Positions 38,326 through 46,168 of a DNA stretch of 46,973 bases are shown piece by piece. Made by a program: the position numbers and the translations under genes. Every line of letters starts with the position of its first letter. Position 1 is the stretch's first letter. Under the pieces are notes generated by a model. That model searched no databases, was not told the DNA's origin, and worked only from the letters and a program-made list of their open reading frames with translations. This DNA is from Cryptosporangium minutisporangium. Its GTDB lineage: Bacteria; Actinomycetota; Actinomycetes; Mycobacteriales; Cryptosporangiaceae. The stretch spans positions 92,493-139,465 of the forward strand of contig NZ_BAAAYN010000040.1 in the NCBI RefSeq assembly GCF_039536245.1, read 5' to 3'.

Positions 38326-39204
38326 ATGGACGCCACCGCCCACGAGATCTCCAGCCAGCCCGACGTCTGGGAGCGCGCGCTGACGCTGGCCGACGACGCC
38401 CACGCGGTCGTCGCCGCGCCCGGCGACCGGACACTGATCCTGGGCTGCGGTACGTCCTGGTTCGTCGCGCAGAGCCTCGCCGAGCTGCGGGAAGCCGCCG
38501 GATTCGGGGAGACCGACGCGCTCTGCGCCTCGGAGTACGTGCCCCGCCGCCGTTACGACCGGGTCGTGGCGATCACCCGCTCGGGCACCTCCACCGAGGT
38601 GCTCGACGCGCTCCGCGCGGTGCCGTCCGGTACCCGCCGAGTGGCCGTCACCGCGGTCACCGGTGAGGCGGTCGACGACCTGGTCGACGAGCGGCTGGTG
38701 CTGAACTTCGCCGACGAGACCAGCGTCGTCCAGACGCGCTTCCCCACTACCGTGCTGGCCACCGCCCGCGCGGCGTTCGGCGCGGACCTGACCCACCTGG
38801 TCGCCGACGGACGCGCCGCGCTCGCCGCCCCGCTCCCGGCGGACCCCGCCGCCGTCGACCACCTGGTCTTCCTCGGCACCGGCTGGACCGTCGGCCTGGC
38901 GCACGAGGCCGCACTCAAGGCCCGTGAGGCGGCGCAGGCCTGGTCGGAGTCGTACCCGGCCCGCGACTACCGGCACGGTCCGGTCGCGGTCGCCGGTGCG
39001 CGGTCGCTGGTGTGGTCGTTCGGCGCCGTTCCGGAGAGCCTCGACGACGTCGCCCGCTCCGCCGGTGCGACGCCGTACCGGGACACCCGCGACCCGCTCG
39101 CCCAGTTGGTCCTCGCCCAGCGGTTCGCGGTGGCGCTCGCCGCGCACCGCGGGCTCGACCCCGACCGGCCGCGCCTGCTCACCCGGTCCGTCGTCCTCGC
39201 GTGA
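38326..39204 (+). CDS. SIS-domain sugar isomerase (AgaS/GlmS-isomerase-like)
   Basis: 292 residues with two SIS domains. Sugar-phosphate-binding features are LILGCGTSWFVAQSLAE, AITRSGTSTEVLDAL and VAVTAVTGEAVDDL in the first, and HLVFLGTGWTVGLAHEAALK with SESYPARDYRHGPVAV in the second. The latter pattern (AALKxxEA...E...HGP) is shared with glucosamine-6-phosphate synthase and AgaS, which isomerise or deaminate amino-sugar phosphates. The ATG at 38326 is set by a -10 box 8 nt upstream. It is divergent from the DeoR repressor and would supply a ketose phosphate to the kinase and aldolase downstream. Confidence 0.92.
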   Translation: MDATAHEISSQPDVWERALTLADDAHAVVAAPGDRTLILGCGTSWFVAQSLAELREAAGFGETDALCASEYVPRRRYDRVVAITRSGTSTEVLDALRAVPSGTRRVAVTAVTGEAVDDLVDERLVLNFADETSVVQTRFPTTVLATARAAFGADLTHLVADGRAALAAPLPADPAAVDHLVFLGTGWTVGLAHEAALKAREAAQAWSESYPARDYRHGPVAVAGARSLVWSFGAVPESLDDVARSAGATPYRDTRDPLAQLVLAQRFAVALAAHRGLDPDRPRLLTRSVVLA

Positions 39205-39279
39205 CCACGATCCCCGCCGCCCCGCGCGCTCAGCGATGAGGCCGGATCCCGCGGGCCGGGGCGCACGTCGGCTCGTCGC

Positions 39280-40209
39280 TCACCCGGCCCGCAGCGCAGC
39301 GCGGATCTCGTCGGGTGTGGCCTGGGCCGCGGTGCCGCCGGCGGCCCGGGTGCTCAGCGACCCGGCCGCGGCGGCCCAGGCCACCGCCTCGTCCAGCGGT
39401 GCGCCCGCGAGGCGCGCGGCCAGGAAGCCGGCGTTGAAGCTGTCGCCGGCACCGGTCGTGTCGACGAGGTCCACCGGCACGATCGGGGCTGCGCACTCGC
39501 CGTCCACCGCCCAGGCGCGTCCGCCGCGGGCGCCGTCCTTGAGCACCACCGTGGTTCCTGCCGTGACCAGCGACTTCGCCGCGCTTTCCGGGTCGTCGGC
39601 CCCGGTCACCGCGAGCAGCTCGGCGGTGTTGGGCAGGAAGACGTCGACCTGGGCGAGCAGGTCCCGGATCCCGGTCCAGCGTTCGGCCGGGTCCCAGTTC
39701 GTGTCCAGTGACGTGCCGATACCCGCCGCCCGGGCCCGTGCGAGCACGTCGGCGAGCCCGTCGGCGAGTCTCGGCTGGAGGAACACCGACGCGACGTGCA
39801 GGTGCCGCGTTCGACGCAACAGCTCGTCGGTGACGTCGTCGGGCGAGAGGGTCGGGATCGTGCCCGGCAACGTGAGGATCGCCCGGTCGTCCGGCGCGGA
39901 CAGGACGACCGACAGCCCGGTCGGCTGGGCCCCGCCCGGTCGCGGGCTGTACAGCGCGACTCCGCGGTCGGCGAGCCAGCCGCGGGTCACGGTGCCGAAC
40001 ACGTCGTCGCCGACGCGGGCCAGCAGCGCCGTCCGCAGGCCGAGCCGGGCGCACCCGGCGGCGGTGATCGCCGCCGACCCGCCGAGCACCAGGTCCGCCC
40101 GGGAGAGCAGCTGCTCGGCCTGCCCGAACCGGGGTACGACGTCACCCCGCAGGACGAGGTCGGGGTTCGCGTCGCCGACAACCAGGACGTCGAGGTCTCG
40201 AGTGCTCAT
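39280..40209 (-). CDS. PfkB-family carbohydrate/nucleoside kinase (ribokinase-like)
   Basis: 309 residues. VLVVGDANPDLVLRGDVVPRF, GGSAAITAAGCARLG, PNTAELLAVTG and the catalytic DTTGAGDSFNAGFLAARLAG (Asp base in the GAGD motif) define a PfkB ribokinase-type enzyme. It faces left, divergent from the second PfkB gene with 51 bp between. CGGTC (40221-40225) and GACCG (40232-40236) form an inverted pair in that gap. An ATG at 40209 is used. The substrate could be a free sugar entering the pathway. Confidence 0.93.
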   Translation of the reverse strand: MSTRDLDVLVVGDANPDLVLRGDVVPRFGQAEQLLSRADLVLGGSAAITAAGCARLGLRTALLARVGDDVFGTVTRGWLADRGVALYSPRPGGAQPTGLSVVLSAPDDRAILTLPGTIPTLSPDDVTDELLRRTRHLHVASVFLQPRLADGLADVLARARAAGIGTSLDTNWDPAERWTGIRDLLAQVDVFLPNTAELLAVTGADDPESAAKSLVTAGTTVVLKDGARGGRAWAVDGECAAPIVPVDLVDTTGAGDSFNAGFLAARLAGAPLDEAVAWAAAAGSLSTRAAGGTAAQATPDEIRAALRAG

Positions 40210-40260
40210 CCGGCCATCTTCGGTCATCGCCGACCGTCGCCCCGACCGGGACGCCACGGC

Positions 40261-41235
40261 ATGATTCTCACCGTCACGCTCAATCCGGCGCTCGACCTCA
40301 CCTACCGGGTGGGGCGCCTGCTGCCCCACCGCACGCACCGGGTCTCCTCCGTGGACGAGCGCCCCGGCGGCAAGGGGCTCAACGTCGCCCGGATCCTGCA
40401 CGCCGCCGGCGAGCCGGTGCGCGCCACCGGTGTGCTCGGCGGGGACACCGGCGCGCGGGTCGCCCGGCTGCTCGACCGCGACCGGATCGAGACCGCGTTC
40501 ACGCCGATCGCCGACGAGACGCGCCGCACGGTCACGATCACCGACTGCGACGCCACCGGCTTCTGGGAGCCCGGGCCGACCGTCACGCCCGCCGAGTGGG
40601 GCGCGTTCCGCGCCCGGTACCTCCGGTTGCTCGGGTCCGTGTCGGTCGTCGTGCTCTCCGGGTCGCTCCCCCGCGGCCTTCCGGTCGACGCCTACGCGAG
40701 GCTGATCGCGGACGCCACGGCGGCGGGCGTCCGCACCGTGCTCGACACCAGCGGCGACGCGTTACGCGCGGGGGTCGCGGCCGGCCCCGACCTGGTCAAA
40801 CCCAACACCGAAGAGCTGGTCGCCCTCGTCCACGGCGCCCCGGACGCGACGCCGCCCCGGGCCGCGGCGGATGAGGGCGCCGTGGCGCGGCTGGCCGCGC
40901 TCGCGGACGCGGCACGGGCCCTCGGGGCGGGCGCGGTGGTCGCCTCTGCCGGTCCGGACGGGCTGGTGGCCGTCACCGCCGAGGGCAGCTGGCACGCCCG
41001 GCCACCGGAGGTCGTCACCGGCAACCCCACCGGCGCCGGGGACGCGTTCGCCGCGACGCACGCCCGCGGCCTGCGCGACCGTACGCCCTGGCCCACCGTC
41101 CTCGCCGACGCGGTGGCGCTCTCCGTGCCGGCGGTCGCGGTGGCGGTCGCCGGCGCCGTCGACCCGTCCGTGGCCGCGCGGCTCCGCCCGTCCGTGTCCG
41201 TCACGCCCGTCCTCGAGGAGCACCCCGCATGCTGA
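40261..41235 (+). CDS. 1-Phosphofructokinase / tagatose-6-phosphate kinase family
   Basis: 324 residues, PfkB type of the hexose-phosphate branch. The N-terminal ILTVTLNPALDLTYRVGRL, GGKGLNVARILHAAG, GPDLVKPNTEEL and NPTGAGDAFAATHARGL motifs match FruK/LacC enzymes (VTLNPALD is the FruK hallmark). It phosphorylates fructose-1-phosphate or tagatose-6-phosphate to the 1,6-bisphosphate. It overlaps the class II aldolase gene by 7 bases, so kinase and aldolase are made in sequence. Together with the SIS isomerase this resembles a tagatose/galactosamine (Aga) pathway. Confidence 0.92.
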   Translation: MILTVTLNPALDLTYRVGRLLPHRTHRVSSVDERPGGKGLNVARILHAAGEPVRATGVLGGDTGARVARLLDRDRIETAFTPIADETRRTVTITDCDATGFWEPGPTVTPAEWGAFRARYLRLLGSVSVVVLSGSLPRGLPVDAYARLIADATAAGVRTVLDTSGDALRAGVAAGPDLVKPNTEELVALVHGAPDATPPRAAADEGAVARLAALADAARALGAGAVVASAGPDGLVAVTAEGSWHARPPEVVTGNPTGAGDAFAATHARGLRDRTPWPTVLADAVALSVPAVAVAVAGAVDPSVAARLRPSVSVTPVLEEHPAC

Positions 41236-42065
41236 CCCCCACCGGAGAATTAGTCGAGCGGGCCCGCCGCGCCGGCGTCGGGGTGCCGGCGTTCAACGTC
41301 ATCACGATCGAGCACGCCGAGGCGATCGTCACCGGCGCGGAGGCCGCCGGACTCCCGGTGATCCTGCAGGTCAGCGAAAACGCGGTCCGCTTCCACCACG
41401 GCCGGCTGGCACCGATCGCCGCGGCCACCCGCGCGGTCGCGTCCGCCGCCGCGGTCGACGTCGCGCTCCACCTCGACCACGTGGAGGACGTCCACCTGGT
41501 CGAGCAGGCCGCCGAGTGCGGGTTCGACTCGGTGATGGTGGACCACTCCCGGCTGCCTTATCAGGACAACGTCGCCGCGACCACCGCCGCGGTCGCCCGC
41601 TGCCACGGCCAGGGCCTCTGGGTGGAGAGCGAGCTCGGTGAGGTCGGCGGCAAGGAGGGCGCGCACGCGCCGGGCGTCCGCACCGACCCGGCCGAGGCGG
41701 CCCGGGTCGTCGCGGCCACCGGAGTGGACGCGCTGGCGGTCGCGGTGGGGTCCTCGCACGCGATGACCGACCGAACCGCACGGCTGGACCACGCGCTGAT
41801 CGCGGCCCTCCGCGACGCCGCGCCGGTGCCCCTGGTGCTGCACGGCTCGTCCGGGGTGCCGGACGACGAACTCCGGGCCGCGGTGGCGGCGGGCATGGTG
41901 AAGATCAACATCGGGACGGCTCTCAACACGGCGTTCACCGGCGCGGTCCGAGCGACGCTCGCGGCCGCGCTGGACGTCGTCGACCCGCGGAAGTATCTCG
42001 CGCCGGCCCGCGACGCGATGGCCGAGACGGTCCAGACCCTGACCACCCTGCTCGCCCGCCGATAG
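41229..42065 (+). CDS. Class II fructose/tagatose-bisphosphate aldolase
   Basis: 278 residues, zinc aldolase. Zn ligands and active-site motifs are visible in VALHLDHVEDV (HxxD region), SELGEVGGKEG (EL.E.GG), GSSHAM and LHGSSGVPDDELR (phosphate and His region), with KINIGTALN at the C-terminal phosphate-binding loop. This matches KbaY/GatY-like aldolases, splitting tagatose- or fructose-1,6-bisphosphate to DHAP and glyceraldehyde-3-phosphate. The ATG at 41229 overlaps the kinase. It ends before a strong terminator. Confidence 0.93.
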   Translation: MLTPTGELVERARRAGVGVPAFNVITIEHAEAIVTGAEAAGLPVILQVSENAVRFHHGRLAPIAAATRAVASAAAVDVALHLDHVEDVHLVEQAAECGFDSVMVDHSRLPYQDNVAATTAAVARCHGQGLWVESELGEVGGKEGAHAPGVRTDPAEAARVVAATGVDALAVAVGSSHAMTDRTARLDHALIAALRDAAPVPLVLHGSSGVPDDELRAAVAAGMVKINIGTALNTAFTGAVRATLAAALDVVDPRKYLAPARDAMAETVQTLTTLLARR

Positions 42066-42074
42066 GCCCGGACG

Positions 42075-42114
42075 CGCGAACCCCGCCTCGGCAGAGAGCC
42101 GGGCGGGGTTCGCG
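42075..42114. terminator. Strong bidirectional terminator
   Basis: CGCGAACCCCGCC (42075-42087) and GGCGGGGTTCGCG (42102-42114) are exact 13-bp arms. Inside, CGGC (42089-42092) pairs with GCCG (42098-42101) around loop AGAGA. It lies between the aldolase and the converging alanine dehydrogenase gene. Confidence 0.88.
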
Positions 42115-42124
42115 GTTGGGTCGG

Positions 42125-43240
42125 TCAGGCCAGTACGTCTGCCGGGACGACGCTCGGCAGGCCGTGGGCCTCCGCGACCGGCGCCGAGGCCAGCTGGCCG
42201 CCGTGCGTGGTGAGGCCGCGGGCGAGCGCCGCGTCGTCGCGCAGGGCCTGCTGCCAGCCCTTGTCGGCCAGCGCCACCGCGTAGGGCAGCGTCACGTTGG
42301 ACAGCGCATGGGTCGAGGTCGCGGGGACCGCGCCGGGCATGTTGGCCACGCAGTAGAACACCGAGTCGTGAACGGGGTAGGTCGGCTCCGCGTGGGTGGT
42401 GGGCCGGGAGTCCTCGAAGCAGCCACCCTGGTCGATCGCGATGTCGACCAGGACCGAGCCGGGCTTCATGCGGCTGACCAGGTCGTTGGAGACCAGCTTC
42501 GGCGCCTTGGCGCCGGCCACCAGCACCGCGCCGACGACCAGGTCGGCGTCGAGCACGGCCCGCTCGATCTGATAGGCGTTGGACACCACGGTCGTGAGAC
42601 GGCCCTGGTACAGCCGGTCGGCGGCGCGGAGCTTCTCGATGTCGAGGTCGAGCAGCGTGACCTGGGCGCCCATTCCGACGGCGATCGCGGCGGCGTTCAT
42701 TCCGGAGACTCCGGCACCGAGGATGACGACCTTCGCCGGGTGCACGCCCGGCACCCCGCCGAGCAGCACGCCGCGGCCGCCGCCGGCCCGCATCAGGTGG
42801 TACGCGCCGGCTTGCGGAGCCAGCCGGCCGGCGACCTCGCTCATCGGCGCCAGCAGCGGCAGCGCGCCGTTGTCGAGCTGGACGGTCTCGTAGGCGATCG
42901 AGGTGACGCCGCGCTCGAGCAGCGCGTCGGTGCACGGCCGGGACGCCGCGAGGTGCAGGTAGGTGAAGAGCACCTGCCCATCGCGCATCCGGTGGTACTC
43001 GGACTCGATCGGCTCCTTGACCTTGAGGATCAGGTCACCGGCCGCCCAGACGTCGTCGGCGGTGTCGAGGATCTTCGCACCCGCCGCGAGGTAGTCCTCG
43101 TCCGGCAGGGCCGAGCCCACACCAGCGCCGGTCTCCACGAACACCGAGTGGCCGCGCCGGACGAGTTCCTGCGCACCGGCCGGGGTGAGCGCGACCCGGT
43201 ACTCGTGGTTCTTGACTTCCTTCGGGACACCGATCCGCAT
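42125..43240 (-). CDS. ald: Alanine dehydrogenase
   Basis: 371 residues, the expected length. The reaction is L-alanine + NAD+ + H2O to pyruvate + NH4+ + NADH. Visible features: [20 protein letters not shown], substrate-binding Lys region [17 protein letters not shown], the Rossmann signature [19 protein letters not shown] with VTLLDLD after it, [15 protein letters not shown] and [11 protein letters not shown]. An AGGAG site 8 nt before the ATG at 43240 supports the start. It diverges from an Lrp/AsnC regulator, the common arrangement by which Ald is induced by alanine in actinobacteria. Confidence 0.96.
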   Translation of the reverse strand: MRIGVPKEVKNHEYRVALTPAGAQELVRRGHSVFVETGAGVGSALPDEDYLAAGAKILDTADDVWAAGDLILKVKEPIESEYHRMRDGQVLFTYLHLAASRPCTDALLERGVTSIAYETVQLDNGALPLLAPMSEVAGRLAPQAGAYHLMRAGGGRGVLLGGVPGVHPAKVVILGAGVSGMNAAAIAVGMGAQVTLLDLDIEKLRAADRLYQGRLTTVVSNAYQIERAVLDADLVVGAVLVAGAKAPKLVSNDLVSRMKPGSVLVDIAIDQGGCFEDSRPTTHAEPTYPVHDSVFYCVANMPGAVPATSTHALSNVTLPYAVALADKGWQQALRDDAALARGLTTHGGQLASAPVAEAHGLPSVVPADVLA

Positions 43241-43396
43241 GACTGGAGCTCCTGGTTCGCCGGCTACTCGGTTCGCCGTGACTCCGGCCATGGTGGCAAC
43301 TTCTTCGGCTCCAGCGGATAGCTGTCGACAATTATTCGACCAGCAGGCCTGATTCGTCATATTGTTCGGCGACAGAGGCGACGGAGGGGTGCCTGG
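43241..43396. promoter_or_regulatory. Divergent ald / lrp control region
   Basis: 156 bp with an AT-rich centre (about 43320-43375) against very GC-rich flanks, including CGACAATTATTCG (43326-43338, near-palindromic) and CATATTGTTCG. This is where Lrp/AldR-type octamers normally bind. No precise operator can be defined by eye. Confidence 0.5.
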
Positions 43397-43867
43397 ATGA
43401 ACAAGCTTCGGCCAGAACTGGACGACGTCGACCGGCACATCCTGCGGACGCTCGCCGCCGACGCCCGGATCCCCAACAGCACGCTCGCCGCCCAGGTCGG
43501 CGTCGCGCCCTCCACCTGCCTGATGCGCGTGCGAAGGCTCCAGGAGATCGGCGTGATCCAGGGCTTCCACGCCGACCTCGCGCCGTCCGCGCTGGGCCGT
43601 CCGCTCCAGGCGGTGATCGCGGTGCGGCTGGCGGCCCACGCCCGGACCCGCATTCGTCAGTTCGGGGCGGCGATCGCCGCGCTGCCGGGCGTCCTGAACG
43701 TGTTCTTCCTCGCCGGGGCGAACGACTTCCAGGTGCATCTGGCCGCCGAGTCCGCCGACGACCTGCGGGACTTCGTCGTCGAGAACCTCAGCGCTTCCCG
43801 GGACGTCGCGATGACGGAGACGAACCTGATCTTCGAACACCTCCGCGGCGGGTCACCGATGGTCTAA
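43397..43867 (+). CDS. Lrp/AsnC family regulator (AldR-like)
   Basis: 156 residues. HTH: LDDVDRHILRTLAADARIPN, STLAAQVGVAPSTCLMRVRRLQ, EIGVIQGFHADL. The RAM effector domain includes LQAVIAVRLAAHARTRIRQF, LPGVLNVFFLAGANDFQVHLA and TETNLIFEHLR. Its position beside ald, in divergent orientation, indicates an alanine-responsive activator or repressor of ald. GGAGGGG lies 7 nt before the ATG at 43397. Confidence 0.94.
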   Translation: MNKLRPELDDVDRHILRTLAADARIPNSTLAAQVGVAPSTCLMRVRRLQEIGVIQGFHADLAPSALGRPLQAVIAVRLAAHARTRIRQFGAAIAALPGVLNVFFLAGANDFQVHLAAESADDLRDFVVENLSASRDVAMTETNLIFEHLRGGSPMV

Positions 43868-43985
43868 GCCGACCGGAGCGGGGCGCGCTGCTCCCCGGCG
43901 ACACCCGAACGGCCCTCAGGTCGTCGGCTCCGGGGTCGAGATACGGGCGACACACGGACGTTCCCCCCGCCCGAGGAGCCCATCG

Positions 43986-46097
43986 GTGACCGGACCTACC
44001 CCCCGCTCGCGCCCTTCCCGTCGCCCCGGCGCACGCCTCACCGCCGGGGTGGCCGGCCTCGCCGGCCTGGGCCTCGTCGCCGGTGTCGGAGCCCTGGCCG
44101 CCGTCGCACCGTCCACAGTGAGCGCCGACGGCGGACCGGTGCGGGTGTCCACCACCACGCCGGTGCCCGGCCCGGCGACGACCGCGGCCGCGCGGGTTCC
44201 CACCGCCGGCGGTCCGACCGGCGCCGCCGTCGCCGCCCGGCCGGTCGGGGTTCCCGCCTCCACCGCCACCGCCTGGGACGCCCCCAGCGCGAGCGTGACG
44301 GCGCCGGCGGAGAGCGTCGTTGCGAAGGTCGCCGCCGACCAACCCGTGCGCATCGTCACCGTGCGCAGCGTCGGCGGGCGGCCGGTGATCAGCACTCGCG
44401 CCGTCACCGGACGCGCCGCGGCGGCCGCCGCGGTCGTCGACGCCCAGCAGGACCGCAGCACGGTGTCGGTCGGGGTCGACGAGGTCCTCCGGATCGCCGA
44501 CGACGGCACCCCGGTGACCACGGCCGGGAGCCCAACAGTCGGAAGCGCGGCGGCCGGGACCACCAACGACACGCTGCGCGCCAACCAGTGGGCGCTGACC
44601 CGCCTGCGCGCCGACGAGACCTGGACGCGGACGACCGGTAGCCCGGTGACGGTCGCGGTGCTCGACACGGGCGTGCAGGGCGGCCACCCCGACCTCGCCG
44701 GCCGGGTGCTGCCGGGCGTCGACCTGATCCGCGACGTACCGACCAGCACCGACGGCACCAACGACACCCACGGCCACGGAACGCACGTCGCCGGCATCAT
44801 CGCCGCCGTGTCGAACAACAACCTGGGCATCGCCGGCCTCGCACCGGGGACGAAGATTCTGCCGGTGCGCGTCCTCGGCAAGGACGGTTCGGGCCCCTCG
44901 TCCGCGATCGCCGACGGCATCGTCCGGGCGACCGACCTCGGCGCGGCCATCCTCAACCTGTCGCTGGGCTCCGCGTCGAGGAGCACCGCGATCAGTTCGG
45001 CGGTTCAGTACGCGCTGAGCAAGAACGTGATCGTGGTGGCCGCGGCGGGCAACTTCCGGCAGTCCGGCAACCCGGTGTTCTGGCCGGCGTCCGACACCGG
45101 CGTGATCGGCGTCGCGGCGACCGACTCGACCGACAAGGACGCGGCGTTCTCCAACACCGGCAGCTACGTCGATATCGCGGCACCCGGCGTCGGCATCGTC
45201 TCGACCCACCTGGGCGGCACGTACGCGGGCATGAGCGGCACGTCGATGGCGGCCCCGTACGTCGCCGCCACCGCCGCGTTGGCCAAGGCACTCTCCCCCG
45301 GCCTGACCCCGGCGACCATGACCACGCTGCTCCAGCAGACCGCGACCGACCTCGGCGCCGCCGGCCGGGACGACGTCACCGGCTACGGCCTGGTCGACCC
45401 GTACGACGTCGTCTGCTCGCTCGGCAGCGGCTGCGCCGCCACACCGGCCCCGACGACCAGCCCGACGACGAAGCCCACCGTCACGCCGACGACCAAGCCC
45501 ACGACCACCCCGACGGCCACGCCCACCACGACGCCGCGGCCGCCGGCGCCGGTTGCCACCGCGTTCACGCTGACCAGCGGTCGGGGCAAGACGGTCTCGG
45601 CCGGCACCTCGGTCACGGTCACTGCCACGCTGACCAGTGGATCCAACCGCGCCCCGCTGCGCAACGCGCCGATCCAGCTCTGCGTCCGCACCGCTCCGGC
45701 GACGGCGTTCACTTGCCAGAACACGCAGACCGACCTCAGCGGCGTGGCGCAGTACAACGCTTCGCTCAGCGCCACGACGTCCGTCTACTTCACGTTCGCC
45801 GGGACGTCGTCGACCAAGGCGTCGAAGACCGCGACGGCGGCCCACCCGGTCACCGCCGGGGTGTCACTGGTCAACCCGAGCAGCGGAACGCTGGCCGTGA
45901 CGGTCACGCCGGCCGCGAGCCAGCTCGTCACGCTCGACCGCTGGACCGGCAAGACGTGGTCCCGGGTGGCCTCGACGAAGGTGTCCACCGCCGGGCAGGC
46001 GTCGTTCACCGGCCTGAAGGCCGCCACGTACCGGGTCCGGGTCGCGACGAGCAAGATCACCGTCGGGTCGACCAGCGCCGCGCTTCCCGTGCGGTAG
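43986..46097 (+). CDS. Secreted subtilisin-family serine peptidase (S8)
   Basis: 703 residues. A secretion signal at residues about 1-48 (RPSRRPGARL then GVAGLAGLGLVAGVGALAAVA) is followed by a pro-region. The catalytic domain has Asp227 in AVLDTGVQ, His264 in HGHGTHVAG, the oxyanion Asn356 in VAAAGNF and Ser420 in GTSMAAPYVAA. A linker of Pro/Thr/Lys repeats (about 487-523) joins a C-terminal beta domain (about 525-703) with two Cys (LCVRTA, FTCQN) and Ig-like repeats. It is exported and probably wall-associated. The GTG at 43986 is preceded by GAGGAGC. It is followed 71 bp later by a protein kinase gene. Confidence 0.94.
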   Translation: MTGPTPRSRPSRRPGARLTAGVAGLAGLGLVAGVGALAAVAPSTVSADGGPVRVSTTTPVPGPATTAAARVPTAGGPTGAAVAARPVGVPASTATAWDAPSASVTAPAESVVAKVAADQPVRIVTVRSVGGRPVISTRAVTGRAAAAAAVVDAQQDRSTVSVGVDEVLRIADDGTPVTTAGSPTVGSAAAGTTNDTLRANQWALTRLRADETWTRTTGSPVTVAVLDTGVQGGHPDLAGRVLPGVDLIRDVPTSTDGTNDTHGHGTHVAGIIAAVSNNNLGIAGLAPGTKILPVRVLGKDGSGPSSAIADGIVRATDLGAAILNLSLGSASRSTAISSAVQYALSKNVIVVAAAGNFRQSGNPVFWPASDTGVIGVAATDSTDKDAAFSNTGSYVDIAAPGVGIVSTHLGGTYAGMSGTSMAAPYVAATAALAKALSPGLTPATMTTLLQQTATDLGAAGRDDVTGYGLVDPYDVVCSLGSGCAATPAPTTSPTTKPTVTPTTKPTTTPTATPTTTPRPPAPVATAFTLTSGRGKTVSAGTSVTVTATLTSGSNRAPLRNAPIQLCVRTAPATAFTCQNTQTDLSGVAQYNASLSATTSVYFTFAGTSSTKASKTATAAHPVTAGVSLVNPSSGTLAVTVTPAASQLVTLDRWTGKTWSRVASTKVSTAGQASFTGLKAATYRVRVATSKITVGSTSAALPVR
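45445..45555 (+). repeat. Low-complexity Pro-Thr linker coding repeat
   Basis: Imperfect repeats of ACG/ACC-CCG-type codons within the S8 peptidase gene encode a Pro/Thr/Lys spacer (TTSPTTKPTVTPTTKPTTT and onward). Such linkers connect a protease to its cell-wall or substrate-binding domain and are likely to vary in length. Confidence 0.8.
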
Positions 46098-46156
46098 CCG
46101 ACCGGGCGCCGGGAGCGCGCAAGCGAGTACCCGGAACCGCGTTCGGGAGCGCTCGG

Positions 46157-46162
46157 TACGGT
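46157..46162 (+). promoter_or_regulatory. -10 box of a leaderless transcript (protein kinase)
   Basis: TACGGT fits TANNNT and is followed by 6 nt and the GTG at 46169. No ribosome site is visible, consistent with leaderless translation. Confidence 0.5.
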
Positions 46163-46168
46163 GTTCGC

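Noticed and set aside
42125-43840. Alanine dehydrogenase extended upstream to 571 residues
   Set aside because: The extra 200 residues overlap the divergent Lrp gene and its promoter; ATG 43240 with AGGAG gives the family length.
43868-43985. Intrinsic terminator after the Lrp gene
   Set aside because: GGAGC/GCTCC and GGGG/CCCC pairings around 43877-43896 are short and compete with each other; no single convincing stem.
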